From Primula veris (taxonomy: Eukaryota; Streptophyta; Magnoliopsida; Ericales; Primulaceae): DNA of 64,000 nucleotides. The stretch covers positions 2,654,336 to 2,718,335 of the forward strand of contig OY821749.1 in NCBI GenBank assembly GCA_963682055.1, in the 5' to 3' direction. The notes below the pieces were generated by a model that worked only from the letters and a program-made list of their open reading frames with translations, made no database searches and was not told where the DNA came from. The number at the start of each line of letters is the position of its first letter. Within the stretch, counting starts at the first letter, position 1. The translations under genes and the position numbers were made by a program. Below are positions 35,267-48,904 of the stretch, piece by piece.

Positions 35267-35660
35267 GAAACATAAAACATGCTTCTTCCTTTTTTTTTAA
35301 ACAAATAAGACTTATATTAATTTAAATCATTACAAAGATAAGACCGTAGTTGGTCAGGCATAAAAGCCGAACAAAAAATTACAAGTTTTTTCTTAGCATA
35401 ATTTGCTAAATAGTTAGCCGGTCTATTAGTTTCACGTGACCCCCAAACAAAAACTCAATATTTTTCTTCTCCGAGTTTACGAATATCTTCAACTAGAGTT
35501 TTAATTTTCCAAGACATATGACAATTAAGTGTTGTACAAATTTTGCCAATTCGTTACTGTGCGTCTCAAATATAGTTTTTATCTAACGCTCATACACAAT
35601 CAAATCGTAAACTATAAGCTTCAGTTATTAGCGGACTAGAAGTTTTGAAACATAAAACAT
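35267..35660 (-). mobile_element. 5'-truncated LINE remnant (RNase H tail) with 14-bp target duplication
   Basis: The minus strand reads, with one stop codon, CHMSWKIKTLVEDIRKLGEE, then FVWGSRETNRPANYLANYAK and a hydrophobic tail. This is the C-terminal RNase H pattern of plant L1-type LINEs (the x-v-x-R-x-x-N-x-x-A-x-x-L-A motif). An A-rich tail (T-run at 35290-35298 on the plus strand) ends the element. The identical 14-mer GAAACATAAAACAT flanks it (35267-35280 and 35647-35660), as expected of target-primed reverse transcription. Only ~360 bp survive. Confidence 0.65.
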
Positions 35661-36764
35661 ATTTCGTATGCAGAAACATAAGGTTGAGGCTTCAGTTTAT
35701 TTGACCAGAAAAAACATGTCCTAGCATGCTAGCAGTGATCGTGAGAAATGAGTATATTACGCCTTTTGAAAACTGATAACACTATGAATATTTTTCCCAA
35801 GATGCGTTTGAAGGATATAGTAATGTTGAGAACATGTTTTCCTTCTGCGGTCGATAACCTCTTAAAGAGTTTCAGTACTGAATCGAATATATTCGTTTTC
35901 ATGTGGTTATACATTAATTAGGTACTTGAAGATCTTGATTGTTTAAATTTCATATTATTTCATGATTCGAGGTGCCGGTTAATTGGAATTTTTTAATTTT
36001 TTTTTAGGTTAACTGGAAGTTCATATATAGGTGATAAAGGAAACTAAGAATTGTTTTATGAGGAGAAAAATATTATGCTGTAAAATGAGAGAAAGGAATA
36101 GAGAATAAAAATCAAAACCAATGTTCAATACTAGCTAAAAGAACAAAAATATTACATTGGTACTATTATCTGTGTATTATATGTTGTGATAATAATATTT
36201 TTTTGAGTTTCATTTTAAAAAAAAAAATAGTCTATAAACATTGTATAATTTCTCAAAATCTCCATAAATATTGAAATTTAAAACCGCTAGTAAATCTCTT
36301 TAAGTTGTACTAAATATAAATAAATTATATAGTCTGAATTTATTAAAATGCAATTGATATATTGTTATCGTTCAATTTAATCAATCATGGGAGAATATTG
36401 AAGAATTGGAAACATCATTTGCAAAACGCTTATCATATCTAAAAAAAAATTAAGATATATATTCATTATATTATGCAACCGCTCAATCGAAAATCTGGCT
36501 TCGTGCCTGTCACTTTTGTTTTCGTGACCTTCTTAATAATTTCTCCTATTATGTACTTAAGTATAAAGACAATGGGTAATGGGGCCAATTAATCACGTGA
36601 AGAACGGGTCTCTGGACTTTTAAACATAAAGCATTTCTTGATAATTTTCCGTACCATTAATGAAATGATGTTGCCTACATTGATTGTAACGTAAACATAA
36701 CATATACTATTCTATATTTTCTTTTAGTGATGAAATTTATCTTCTTCCATATATTCGAAAAAAA

Positions 36765-36962
36765 AAAAAAATTCATATAGCAACAGTTTAGTTACAGTTT
36801 ATCTGATACTATACGGCTTGTTGCTGAAATTTAACAACAGTATAGCAACAATTTTTGTTGCTAAGTACTGATAACTGTTACTATACTGTTGCTGAATTTT
36901 CTGCAACAAACCGTATATTAACAGACTAATTGTTGCTATCGGGTTATTTTATTGAAGTGATA
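36765..36962. mobile_element. MITE-like inverted-repeat element (GCAACA family)
   Basis: This AT-rich block contains inverted pairs of TAGCAACAGTTTAGTTACAG and GTTGCTGAA/TTCAGCAAC words, and CGGCTTGTTGCTG opposite CTGCAACAAACCG. It ends ATTTTATTGAAGTG. It can fold on itself and has no frame. It shares words with the element at 61800-61988 (TAGCAACA, ACAACAG). Confidence 0.45.
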
Positions 36963-39900
36963 GTTTAATTTATGTAGATATTAGCATGTCCAAATTTCCA
37001 AATAAGGGATTTACAATCGCGTTCCCCACAGTATTATAGTACTAACCTCAAGTGATTATATTCCCTAAATTTTAGGTTTTTATCAACAAAAATACCCTTG
37101 CACGGTCAACTTCCCTTATAGTTAATTTAATTTTGATGTATGGAAATTTCACCTTATTTTATTTTAAAGGAACTTTCGTCATTTCTTAGTACTAAAATAT
37201 TATATTTTAATTTGTATAAAGTTAATAGGACCGTATAAAAGTGAAAAAACATTTGAATGAAAGACTAAATTAATGAAAATTAATGGCATATGGTTATGAT
37301 AGACAAATTGATAACAAAGCTGAAAAATTGTATAAAGTTAAGTGACTTCTCAAAATCAGTAAAAATAAACCTACCACTTTACATCTACATAAAAAGGTAA
37401 GGTCGCCGGTACGATTACTCATGACTATTTATAATATTTGATGTACCAAAAAGGTAAAAATAATGTTGTACTGGTCAAATATATTTATTATGTAAATTTA
37501 AGTATATAGTACACATGATTCATATATATATACTTTAAAAAAATGTTAGTTTATCATCAAATCGTCTGTTAATAAACTTATGGTAAATTGAGTGTCGCTA
37601 AATTAAAAACAGTTTAACAATATTTTTTGTTCCGAAACTGTTGTTAAAATTTAACGACAATCAAAGTAAATTGTTTCTATCTCAACTTTTTTATTGGGAT
37701 GATAACTTTTTTTTTTTAGTCGATAAACTCTGATTTCTTGACAAGTGTGGATGAATATGTCATTACTAACGTATGATTATTTATAGTGATATTGTACACA
37801 TATGATCCGTTCCAGACATTTGACAACTAAATTCCTAAGGTCATATAAGTATTAATTAAGTGATGGCCAATTTAAACTTGTAATAATGGTCAAAGAGGTT
37901 CATATATGAAACATTTAAGTAATTAGGTTTGTGGAAGTCGTTACAACAATAAAATGGGCCAACCTAATTTTAAGTTTGACAAATAGTCATACATATATCA
38001 TGAACCTTATGAATTGCTAAGAGCTTTTACTTTTCTTTGGAATGCTTTTGTCATTTGTTTAGGTGAGAATAATAGGTGGGTCTCCCATTAATATTACTAA
38101 TGTTTGAAATATTGACAAAATATAATTATATCCAATCTTTGCTTATATTAAAAAAACATATCCGAGCTTTATATATAGGCGCACAAAGTGAACGATAAAA
38201 CTATAGTTAGATATTGCACTCCATTGAAATGAAAGGTAAAAGAAGAAAATAAAAAAGCAAAGTGAGCGTTATTGATTATATAATTAAAAAAAAAACATAA
38301 GTTTTAAACTGAGGAGGGCTATTATAAAATGCACAATAAAAAATTCCAAGACGTTTTGTTTACTTATTTAAACCTACAATTCAACTCTTCCTGGAAGATA
38401 CGATTCCTAGTGATTATATATTTTCCTAAGGCTTATGGTTAATTCAGAATTTACTCCAGATTTGATTGGATAATTTTTCGAAATTATTTTTGCCTTTGTT
38501 TAATTTTCTCATTTATCTACATAGCAACATGAATGGACGTCAACAGGGGTCTTGTATACGGGAAGCAAGTCTTAACATTTTAATTAAAATTTCTCTGAAG
38601 TGAAAATTAAATAAGAATTAAATTAATATAGATCACTTTTTTAATTAAGTGGATTTTCTTGGTTTCCAATATATTTTCAGTAGTACTTTAGTATCGAAAT
38701 GTGAACTGAAAGAACCCAACAATATAATTAATTAAGCCACACAGTATTTACAACAAAATAGAAATTTAATTTGGAGGAAAACAAATTTATCATCCTTAAT
38801 TAAAGAAAAAATTAACACTCAACCAAAACTTAGGCTGTGCAACAATTAATACCTTTTTAGCAATGATCGGTATTTTTTATTTTTTATTATAGAACATAGA
38901 AATTTCTCTACCTATAGCAAGCTATATTCAAGAAAGGATAATACTAAGATAAATTAAATATTAACACCGACAAGTTTATTCTGGATATCCTTTTAGCATG
39001 CATGTTTTCTTGTTAAGAATAAATTACTCAAGTTGATATGATTAGTCTATAAAATGAAGAGTTAGTGTAAACAAAATAAAATTTTAATGCGAAAGGAAGG
39101 GTTTATATTTACTAAAAAAAAGTTAGATCGCAGACGGAATTAATGACAAACTTTGATTTCCAACACTCTAATCAGGGACGGTATGATAACGGATTTTAAT
39201 TTTACTGACATAAATGGTTATTTAGTGACAGATTTCTAATAAATTTGGTCGTATCGGATTTGTAATTTTTTTTTATATTTTTTTTAAAGTGATTCCTCTA
39301 TCTGGAGAATCAAATAAATCATTGCCAAATAAGACCACTCAAGAGGATTTATTACTACATTTCATGATACGAATTTACGAAGAAAACATTTGGCCCACGA
39401 CCCACGTGCTGTGATTGGTTGAAAAGCAATGCTTTTTAAGTCCTAGACCCCCCCACACCCGTTTTTCATTTTATAATTTGACAATTTCATTTTATAATTT
39501 GACAATTTTACATAAGTTAAAACGATCATATAGATTATCTTATCTCAAAATTAGAGCGCCGGCGAATTTTTTTAATAAAGACGGGCCTTCGAGTGTATTT
39601 ACAACTCATATACCAATTAACATGATATATTTCATAAAAAAAAAAAAACTCAAACTAAGCTATTAATCGAACAGATAAATATTAAAATTTGTTGTTGGCA
39701 GTGGAGACTATCGACGACCATGAGACCCTCATCAACCATAAAATTGTAAATTTTAAGTTTTTAACATACAATTTTATTATATTTTATTAAAACCAACCAT
39801 TTGACACTCATATATTTTTATTACTCAAACTCATTCCTAATCATATGTTAAATAGGGAGCTATGTTTTAACCTTCCCCAACAGGTTAGCCAAAAGGGCAA

Positions 39901-40173
39901 CCATTAATTAGTAAAGTCCTCTTCTTATTCTTATTTTTTTTTACAGAAAACTTGTTTGGGAACAAATTAAAATTCTTTGCAGCCTATCAAATAATGCAAT
40001 ACTGCAGCTTCAATCGAAACACAGGGTTTAGTTTTAATGTTCTCTTCAAGGTTATCCAAAAATAAATTAAATATTGCGCTAACGTCTAATTTTAATTAAA
40101 AGTACCTAGCTAACGATCGAGACATTAAATACGTCCATAAACTATCACTGGTGGGACGAGATTCAGTGTGCAA
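36963..40173. other. Long AT-rich intergenic stretch
   Basis: No gene is supported. About 37535-37700 (TCGTCTGTTAATAAACTTA, GAAACTGTTGTTAAAATTTA) and about 39120-39270 (GACGGAATTAATGAC, AGTGACAGATTTC) look like further decayed MITEs of the GCAACA and CACTA types. The 83-codon frame at 39415-39666 is low-complexity and unconvincing. Confidence 0.35.
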
Positions 40174-40581
40174 TACAGCAAACTTAAAAATTATGAACAA
40201 TTTTTATAGAAACAATCAAATTTTGTCTCTAAATAATAACTTTTCTTGACAATTTTTTTTTAGACAAAAAAATAAATTTATTATACCAAAATCTAATTTT
40301 TAGTCACATAATTTAAAAAAAATATTGTCTTCAAAGACAATCTCATACGGATATAACAAGACAATTTAATTTCGTCTCAAAAAGTATTTATAGACAAATT
40401 TTAATTGTCTTCTTATGCTCGTATGTGATTGCCTTTGGACACAACAAAAATTCAAATTATATGTCTAAAAGTTAGATTTGAGGACAAGAAAATTATTTTT
40501 TTGTCTAAAATATTATTTTTGTCTCGAAAAATTATCAGATTGTTTTTAAACATATTCTCACTAATTTTTAAGTTTATTGTA
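40174..40581. mobile_element. MITE with about 20-bp terminal inverted repeats
   Basis: This ~408-bp element opens TACAGCAAACTTAAAAATTA and closes with the complement of TACAATAAACTTAAAAATTA, 18 of 20 matching. The inside is AT-rich with TTTTGTCTC/GAGACAAAA-like words on both halves. It has no coding frame, and no target duplication is obvious. Confidence 0.55.
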
Positions 40582-40934
40582 GTAAAAGTTTATAATTAAA
40601 AATGACATGTATGCTCAGGAATCGTTAAACACGTCTTGCATGATTCCTGACCCCAACTTTGATGAGTTGTTACCATGAAACTCTATTGAACATGCATGGG
40701 AATATTTTCTGTATCAAGAAAGCTATAGGGAAAGTGATACTAGAAAAGAACTAAAAAAATTCAGAAAAACAAAAAATACTAATTATTCTAATTATCAAAT
40801 AGAAAACACTATGAACATTATTTACTTTAAACAAAATAAGACCATATGTAGAATTGTCTATGAGTATGTTAATATATATGTCATAAATAGAGAAAGAAAA
40901 TCGAGTAATATCTCTTAAATAGTTCTTTCAACTA

Positions 40935-40937
<3 letters not shown>

Positions 40938-40989
<52 letters not shown>
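40938..40989. repeat. (AT)n microsatellite, about 52 bp
   Basis: This is an uninterrupted AT dinucleotide run, the longest simple repeat in the window. Its length is likely variable between individuals. Confidence 0.9.
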
Positions 40990-40990
<1 letters not shown>

Positions 40991-43900
40991 TATTAGTTTA
41001 TGTGTAAACCTCTTATAAGGTCTTAAAACAAATAATTATCTAAAATCCCTCTAATTCTACAAATTATAAATAAAGCAAATACTAATACATGGGTAAAAAA
41101 ATGAGTAACTTCTTATACCCACTATTCATCTCCTCCTCTCTCTATTCTTTCTCTCTCTTTACTTTGATTTGCATAGATTTATGAGTTTATTTATCAGGTA
41201 TATTTTTTTATATTTTGATGTTATTTACGTTTTTAACTTTGTGTATCCATTTGAAATTTTATAATTAGTTAATTTAGTTTACACTTAATGTCTTTATGAT
41301 GAATATGTTGGTAAAATACAAATTCAACACACCAAATTAAACACGTGTTATATCACGCATCGTATAAGCGGGTTGCGCTAGTATATATATAAACACACGT
41401 AAATAAGAAATGTTGCAAAAGTGGGTCTAATGGTCTAAAAAGATAAAAAAAAAAAAAAAAAAAAAGTATGATATCTCATTTCGGATAGATTTTTTTGGTA
41501 AACACTTAATTATGATCAGTTTGAATTTGGAAAAGTAAAAAGATTGACAGGTGGAATACTGGAATGTGTTCTGGAAAAATAGCACCACCAAAGATTACGT
41601 TCAAGGAATTGAATATTTATATATAAAAATAAAACAATGATTAAAAATAAAAATAATAAACTTTTTTAATTTGTGTGAATTTGATGTGCGGTTCCATTTA
41701 CATAGTCATGCTACTAATTAAAGTTAATTAATTAGCTTATAACTTACTACTAATTAGTACTCCATAAGACAAAAACTTTATTTGACTAAAATAATAATTA
41801 TCTGTATGAGCAGATATATATACGCGCCAATGTTCATTATGTAATGCAATTATATATTATTTTTCGCCATAATCAGATCTGTGAGAATGTGTAACCACAT
41901 AAAAAGAATTTTTACAGCTAAATGTGTTTAGTCCACTAAAATTTACTTAATCAAGAAGAAAATCACATGCGGGATCCACCATATCATCCCAAGTCCAAAA
42001 TAATGAAAACCGGACATGGTTTATTTGTTGCTTTCACTGTGCTCTTTTCCTGAAAATCCAATTTTATTTACCATAAATGACAAAACAGTCCCTTTAGTAC
42101 CTGTATATACAAACCATTACAACAAAAGAAAACCATTATCACTGATGTGGATGGCTTAATTATGCAAATCAATCGTTAGTATTTTGGATATATACGCTCT
42201 GGAAAACAAAAAAATTAGTATTTTGCTAGCTATTACGAAATTTATTTGTCCTTCTTTTCCACTAAAGAATAACTAGTTCTTGTTGTAAGCTATCTATTTT
42301 TAAAACGAGTCTTCGGAGACGACGGAAAGATTTGCCTAGTCCCCTGATCAAACAAGTTTACCTGATGATCGAGATCAAATTAAGTCAGTGAGAAACTTCG
42401 TATGAAAATATTTGGGAAAAATCTTGATACAACAATGATAGCTGTGTAGACAAACATATTTTTGTTGGATAAAACTTTGTTTTATGATTTTGAATGCAAT
42501 TAAAAATTGTGAGTTTTAAAACTTTATTACCCCATTAAGTGTGAGTCTTTATTGGAAAAAGAAGTTACAATAGAAATGCATAAAAGGATGGTTTACAACC
42601 ATTTTTTCTTGAAGATTTTCAATAAGATTTTTATGAGAAATAAAATACATGACATATACATATTCACACACAAACACATATGCATACATATAGAGAAAGA
42701 GTACCGCACCACCAACGGCCCGACCGTGGCTCGGTGCCGTTTCTGTCGAGTCACATGTGATAGATGTTGTATCTTGGGAACGAAGTGTCCCATTTAGCCA
42801 GAAACAGAGCTAGCGGGACAAATATCGTTTAAAGGAAACTCCTTACAGTTATCTCGTCTCGGACTTTAGTCCATTTCGATATATTTACATACTCTTAATT
42901 TTGAAGGTTGTAATTGATATTTATATATTTGAGGAAAACATTTTCTGTTTATTTGCCCATTTCTTTTCCGTAGAAATTATTGTGTTTATTTACAACGTAT
43001 TCAACAATTTTTTGAAAATAACATAACCAAATTGTTTAAGCAACAGGACAAAATATTACAACATTACTTAATTAGTTTGGTGCAACAAATAAATACATGG
43101 ACTAGATGTACAAGGATATGGTTTTCTGGTGATGGAAGTAAAAACTAGAGCATGAAAACTAGATAAAGCTAATCATGTATACAACATAATGCTTGTTTTT
43201 TTGTCTTTCTTGCTTGATGCTCAATAATGCTTATATTATTTTAAACTAAAGAGAGGAAAAAAGAGAGTATTTCCAAATCATAACGCCAAATTAAGAAGAT
43301 TATGTGGAGTCCAGAATTTAGTGTTCTAAAAAAACCCTATTTAAATTAACCAGGGTAACACGTTGAATTTCCAAAACGTGACATTAATTATGTCTAATTG
43401 TTTTTGCATGGATATACATGCACTCAAGAGTCACCGCCAAAGCTTGGATTTCTGAAACAAGATTGAAGGGTAAAATTGAGATTTCATAGATTTTGGGCCA
43501 TTTTCAGGTTCAATTGAAAAAGTCCGTATGATAAAGACATTAACCAATAAAACTTCAACAAGCATATAGCTATCATTAGCAATATTGTTCAAAATGTTGA
43601 ATATTACTTTATTAGTACTACTTTATTAGTACTACTTTACTAGTGGAGGTGATGGTGTTGTCGAAGTAAAATTCACACTCTATATAAATAATAAATGTGT
43701 AGAGATATTGCAATACTAATTTAAATACAAATTTTAACCTGCCTAGCTAGGTTCAATGCCGTATTTTTTAAAATACGCATTCATCAGGTTGGCGGAAGCT
43801 TTTCCTTGATAGCATAGGGATGTTAAAAAAAAGCGTTTACATACTCTGTGATGCCTTGTTAAAATAGATGGTAAAACATTCTCCAACTCGAAAGCCAGGC

Positions 43901-44865
43901 ATTTTAATTTACAAAAAAATATGAGCATTTACCCAATCAATTTGGTTTAAGCTAGGTCAACTCATCAGACTCGGTAGACTGGGTCGGAAAATGCAAGGCC
44001 GATTTGACGGAATGCTAAGTTGCACCCACCCGTGATTTGTTAGCTCTTACTGGGTGCAAAGAAGATGTTGACCCCCATATCCCTAAATTCAAAGACGTTC
44101 TTTGAAAAAAAAAAAATGGTGGCACTATAAGTATATAGATCCCTTCCTAACCCATTACTAGCTGGTAAGTATAGTAAGGGGCGGAACAAGAATAATGATT
44201 TTCTTGGGAGAAGGATCGTGGTCTAAAAAATATCTCGAATAGAAAAAAACATGGTCTAATATAATTTTATTTTTTTTCTATATTCAACCTAACATAAAAA
44301 AAAATTATTAAGTCAAGACAAATAACATTGGACAATAAAATATTTTTTTATGTAATATTGTTTGAAAAAATACAATGGATATTTAGAAAATTTGGTAATT
44401 TCAAAGTAAAAAACATAAAATTTTAAAAAAAATAAGCTAACATGATTTAAACTCCTAATCTTCCATTACCTTATGGTTCAATTTTACCATTACACCAGCA
44501 ACCATTTTGTTTAATTAAGGGGGACGTTAATGCATATATCTCAGAATTTTTTTAATTACATGTATAAAAAAAAAAAAAATTAACAAAAAATCGTTGCCGG
44601 AGTGGTCACGGCCACCCCAGTTGGAAGTCGCCCCTTTGGTCCTCCCCTGGGTCTACTTGTCATGAACAAAATTACTTACGTACATGTCTTGATTAGTTAT
44701 TTCACTGAAAATTCTTAGTTCCTGTGGTTTGAAAATTCAAAAACATGAGATTCTTGAAAGTGCGCATTGTTGTGAAGCCAAGCACTAAATATGCTGTGTG
44801 AGTTTAATTACTGCTATAAGTTTTCGCGGCGAGATTTAATCATCACTTGTATTTTTCATTTAGGT
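40990..44865. other. AT-rich intergenic DNA with scattered repeat fragments
   Basis: No gene is recognised. A poly(A) run lies near 41448-41465. A GGGGCGGAACAAGAA string near 44177 and CCACCCCAGTTGGAAGTCG/CCCCTGGGTCTACTTG near 44610-44660 bracket ~480 bp, resembling a common plant non-autonomous repeat, but the ends do not pair cleanly. Open frames around 42552-42797 on both strands overlap and show no family signal. Confidence 0.35.
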
Positions 44866-45222
44866 TGGGTTTGAAATCCGAAAAATATCATGTAAAATAA
44901 AAGAAAAAAAAAGCAAAACGAAAGTAAAACCAAGGAAAATGAATTAAAATCATTTTCCGGTCGTGTGTTTGAAAAGTTGAAAAATCAAGATAAATGGAAA
45001 AAAAAATATGAGAAAGAGAGTTAATCACTATTTTTTCATTTGTTTTCATTTTACTCTCATTTTTTTTTAAAGTAAAATGGTTTATCTCATTTTACACACA
45101 AAGTTTTTTCTCATTTCTTTTGTTTCTTTTTACATTGGTTTTGTTATGCAACAAATATAAAAAAATATTTTTTCGGATAATCATTTTCATTTTCTCATCC
45201 ATTTTTCATATTCTAAGCACAC
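44866..45222. repeat. Foldback-like dispersed repeat, copy 1
   Basis: This ~355-bp block shares ordered words with 60917-61275: ATGAATTAAAATCATTTTCC-like, GTTTGAAAAGTTG, AAAATCAAGATAAA, TTTCATTTGTTTTCATTTT, ATCTCATTTTACACACAAAG and CATTTTCATTTTCTCATCC-like ends. Each half partly complements the other (AAAATGATTTTCA-type words), so it can fold back. It lies about 550 bp upstream of the ALOG gene. Confidence 0.55.
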
Positions 45223-45775
45223 TTTTAAAGTAAGCCCATGAACAAGTTAGTTAAATATTGGCACAATTATGTCCCAATTAGATTAAAGTTTTTGTCTTGT
45301 TAATACTTCTACTTACACTATCACTAGATTATAATATCGTTCAACTTAATTTATGCCTTCGTATAAGATAGATAATTATGTATAATTGTTACGTACGTTT
45401 TCTCGTAACCCAAATTTCCATCTAACAACTATGACAAAACTATTTATTATTTTGTTTGGGTGGGGGATTTTGTACAGTTTATGTGACGCGGCTGAAAATG
45501 ATGGCAATACATTATTTATACTAACAAGTTATACGAATAGATAATAAGCTAAATTTAAATGAAAGAAACTTAATTGGTGCAATTATAAAGTTGAGTTGAA
45601 AATGAAAGGGAGAGAACAAAAGCACACCCCAATAGGACCCATGTTATGTCTCCTCACTAGACTCAAAGATATGATACTCACCCCTTTTCCCACTAATGTC
45701 ACCACCATTTTAATTTCACTTTCCTTTTTCTTCCCCTTCCAAAAATACACAATAATTCTTCCTCCTAACTAAACC

Positions 45776-46315
45776 ATGTCCGTCCACACAGGAAAATCTC
45801 CTGTTGCGAGCGGATCTGGAAGTGGTGGCGGTGATCTGCATCGGCAGCCACCGCCACCGCCACCTCAGCCTCTCAGCAGGTATGAGTCTCAAAAGCGTCG
45901 TGATTGGAACACCTTTGGTCAATTCTTGAAAAATCAAAGGCCTCAAGTTCAAGTCTCGCAATGCAACCACAACCATGTGCTAGAATTCTTGCGTTACCTC
46001 GATCAATTTGGTAAGACTAAAGTACACTTGAACGGATGCGTATTTTTCGGGCAGCCTGACCCACCTGCCCCGTGCACCTGCCCGTTAAGGCAAGCTTGGG
46101 GAAGCCTAGATGCTTTGATCGGACGGCTCAGAGCTGCCTATGAAGAACACGGGGGTGTCCCGGAGAATAATCCTTTTGGGAACGGGGCTATTCGGGTTTA
46201 TTTAAGGGAAGTGAAGGAGTGTCAAGCTAAGGCTAGGGGAATTCCATACAAGAAGAGAAAGAAGAAGAGGATGAGAGAAAACCAAGATCAAGTCAAGCCC
46301 TTGACACAAGTCTAG
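45776..46315 (+). CDS. LSH: ALOG-domain (LSH) nuclear regulator
   Basis: This intronless coding frame of 179 aa belongs to the plant ALOG family (Arabidopsis LSH1-10, rice G1/TAWAWA1, tomato TMF), DNA-binding regulators of meristem maturation, organ boundaries and light-dependent growth. A Gly/Ser- and Pro-rich leader (residues 1-33, [11 protein letters not shown]) precedes the ALOG domain at about 34-160: [40 protein letters not shown], then the zinc-ribbon insert with H84, C88, C100 and C102, then [20 protein letters not shown] basic nuclear signal, YKKRKKKR, follows at 158-165. Length matches the family. The start is the first ATG in frame, preceded by a pyrimidine-rich leader. Which LSH paralogue this is cannot be told. 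The 3' UTR may be interrupted by a long intron (see findings). Confidence 0.93.
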   Translation: MSVHTGKSPVASGSGSGGGDLHRQPPPPPPQPLSRYESQKRRDWNTFGQFLKNQRPQVQVSQCNHNHVLEFLRYLDQFGKTKVHLNGCVFFGQPDPPAPCTCPLRQAWGSLDALIGRLRAAYEEHGGVPENNPFGNGAIRVYLREVKECQAKARGIPYKKRKKKRMRENQDQVKPLTQV

Positions 46316-48658
46316 CTGAAGTGATCTTTGGTACACCTGAAAAAAAAAGAGAGGTAATATTCCTTTGTTTTTTCATTCAAGTTTCGATTTTCTTTCTTTT
46401 AACCAGGATATATATAAGATTGATATTTAGTACGGTATATACGTTATATGACTATCATTCTTAGAATTAAATTTTATTATTTCATAGTATGAAATATAAA
46501 ATCATGGGAAACGAACATGTTTTACAAAAAGTGTGTCAGAACACTTTTGTTCATTGCATATTAAGTGGTCAAAATTGGCAAGAAACCCTAAAATTCAGCA
46601 TGAGCTCAAAACCCTATTTTGAGTGAATATTTTTCTTGTATGTAAATAATATTTTATATTTGTAATAAGCTTAAGCTAAGCATCTTTGACGGACCTTAGA
46701 AACAATGGTGCTCGAGGTTAAAGTGGGACAGAGCCTGTTTTTATTTCTCTCTCATATCATACAAAACACTGTTTCAGAAATTTAATAATCCTTGCTTACA
46801 AGGTTATTTTTACATCATTTTAAATTTTATTGCATCTTTTTTGGATTCTCCACGATCTCGTGCCCCCCAGAGGTCACCAGTCACCATGTCATATTTCAAA
46901 CTTTACGTACATATTTATTCATTTTCAGATGAGAAGATTGTACAATTAAAAATTCCCGACGGTACATCTACTGTATATATTAAATTTTCATCTGTACTAA
47001 CAGAGAGTGTCGGTAAACCAACTCATAAAAATAAGCTACAATTCATCTCGTATAATTTCCCTATTATTTTTGTTTTCTTTTATAACTTGTACTTGAGACT
47101 AAATTGATCAAACGTCTCATTGGGCAGTAACTACTAGCTAGCATCATCTGGTTGTTCTTATTACTAAATTTAACTTCAAGTTTCATTGCCCATAATACTT
47201 TTGGTTAGAATGATAGTCTTTATATTAATTTGTTACACTTATGTGCGGGTCATTTGTAGTATTAGTTACTCTGTCAGAGTGTATAACATCATGATTCTTA
47301 AGTAACTAAAATCATACCATAGTTTGGTGTATGATGATCATGAACTAAATTATAAAATTATAATGTGTTGCATTTAATTTGTTTAGCAAACCATGCCCTT
47401 ATTTCTGATTTTTAACAGAATGATGTTAGTGTGATAATCATTTCAATAATTAAACATGATGTTGTAAAGATGCTAGACTCAAATTATCATTCCTTATCAT
47501 CAACATATAATTAAGACCCATTATCTCTTTTCTTTTAGCTAGCTAACTCAATTTTTTAATTTTTCTCTCAATCACTTGGATTAGTTACTTCCTTTAAAAA
47601 ACATGCTATGAAAGTGCATTGTGGGTTTGGATATTTTTAAGTTTCACCATGTATGATTAGTAATTTAGTTTAACATTATTAGATTTATTTGTAGCACTAT
47701 TAGATTTCTTTCATATGCTAAAAGATGAACTACATATTTGACAAAATAAGCTCATGGTTTTTGTGATGTGAATATATAGTTCAAGTAAAAAGAATAAACT
47801 AAATAAAATTTAAAAGTGTTTAACAATGCTCCAAAACTCAAAATTCATTAAATGAAACATAAATACACATTTTATGTAAAATAAAATGTTTAACACAGGT
47901 ATCAGATACTATTACACCTGCTATTTCTGCTTGGATCACCAAAATAGTAAATCAGGGAAGATGGTAGCTAGATATCATGTGCATGGAAACATTCAGTTTT
48001 TTTTTTATTGTTTCTCGAAGAAATGAAGGCACGAATTATAATCACCCTTTTTTTATCATCTAGCTCATTGACACTAATATCTGAAACCTTAATTTACCAA
48101 ACCAACAACACAAACATTGTAAATGACAAAATTTAAACTATTTCTTTCTAAGTTTTAACTTCCGCAATATATAAGTAGCTACGCTTTTATCATCTTAGGG
48201 GCGAGACAAAATGTAAACATAATTAAGAGTATGTATGTGTACAAACTTACTTGATTGTTTAACAACGCTGTCTGGTTACACCTTTTGCAGCTTTTTTTTT
48301 TTAAGCAAACCACCAATTTCATTATAAAATTGGGGACCAAACCCAGCCTAGTACATAGTATGGATACATAGATACTAAACATGCATGTATAGATACATAG
48401 TTATACACATTCACATTTCAGTAGAAATACTAGATTTAGAATGCAAGTATACAAGAAGAGCCGATCAAGATGAATAACCATCTCCTGGCAACTTTGCTAG
48501 GAAGATACACACTCCAATGTCTACACTGATTCTAGATTACTGTTTATCTTCTTTCTTCTTTTAGAAAGAAACTCACAGTTTTGATTGCAGGACAAACATA
48601 TGCACCAAAGAGCATTAACATATCCTACAAACTATTAAGAACGTTTAAGTTGATAAGT
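46316..48658. other. Downstream of the ALOG gene: possible 3' UTR intron
   Basis: The stop codon is followed by ~40 bases and then an AGAGAG|GTAATA donor-like site near 46351. No coding frame of note lies in the next 2.3 kb. A segment at about 48290-48370 (AAGCAAACCACCAATTTC, GGGGACCAAACCCAGCC) shares words with 49135-49200 and may be a dispersed repeat. The rest is plain AT-rich DNA. Confidence 0.4.
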
Positions 48659-48904
48659 TAACATGTAAAAACCCGGGTTTTCGTAGGAAAATACCGTGGT
48701 AAAAAGAAGTGAGGTATCCCACATCGCCTAGATATATAGTACTTATATGGTATATAAGGTATAAATATCCTCATTACTATCACCAAGGCTTTTTAAAGCC
48801 GTGCGGCCCGAGAAGCGATGACGAAATCGGGCCAAAACGGACAGTATTGGTGGTAGTAAGCAGATGGTGGCGGTCTGGTCGGAGGACCGGGTCGTTACAT
48901 AACA
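48659..48904. mobile_element. Solo LTR of a small retroelement, with TAACA target duplication
   Basis: The 236-bp LTR (48664-48899) opens TGTAAAAACCCGGG and closes GGACCGGGTCGTTACA, so the tips are inverted TGTAA/TTACA. The exact 5-mer TAACA flanks it on both sides (48659-48663 and 48900-48904), the normal size for LTR integration. Inside are a TCCCACATCG motif (about 48717), a TATA-like GGTATATAAGG (about 48748) and a CAAGGCTTTTTAAAGCCGTG block, an arrangement I associate with short plant TRIM-like LTRs. No second LTR or internal domain is present, so internal sequence was probably lost by LTR-LTR recombination. Confidence 0.75.

Noticed and set aside
41340..41390. Helitron-like 3' end (GCGGGTTGCGCTAGTA)
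   Set aside because: The CTAG terminus is there, but no convincing hairpin precedes it and no TC 5' end could be paired.
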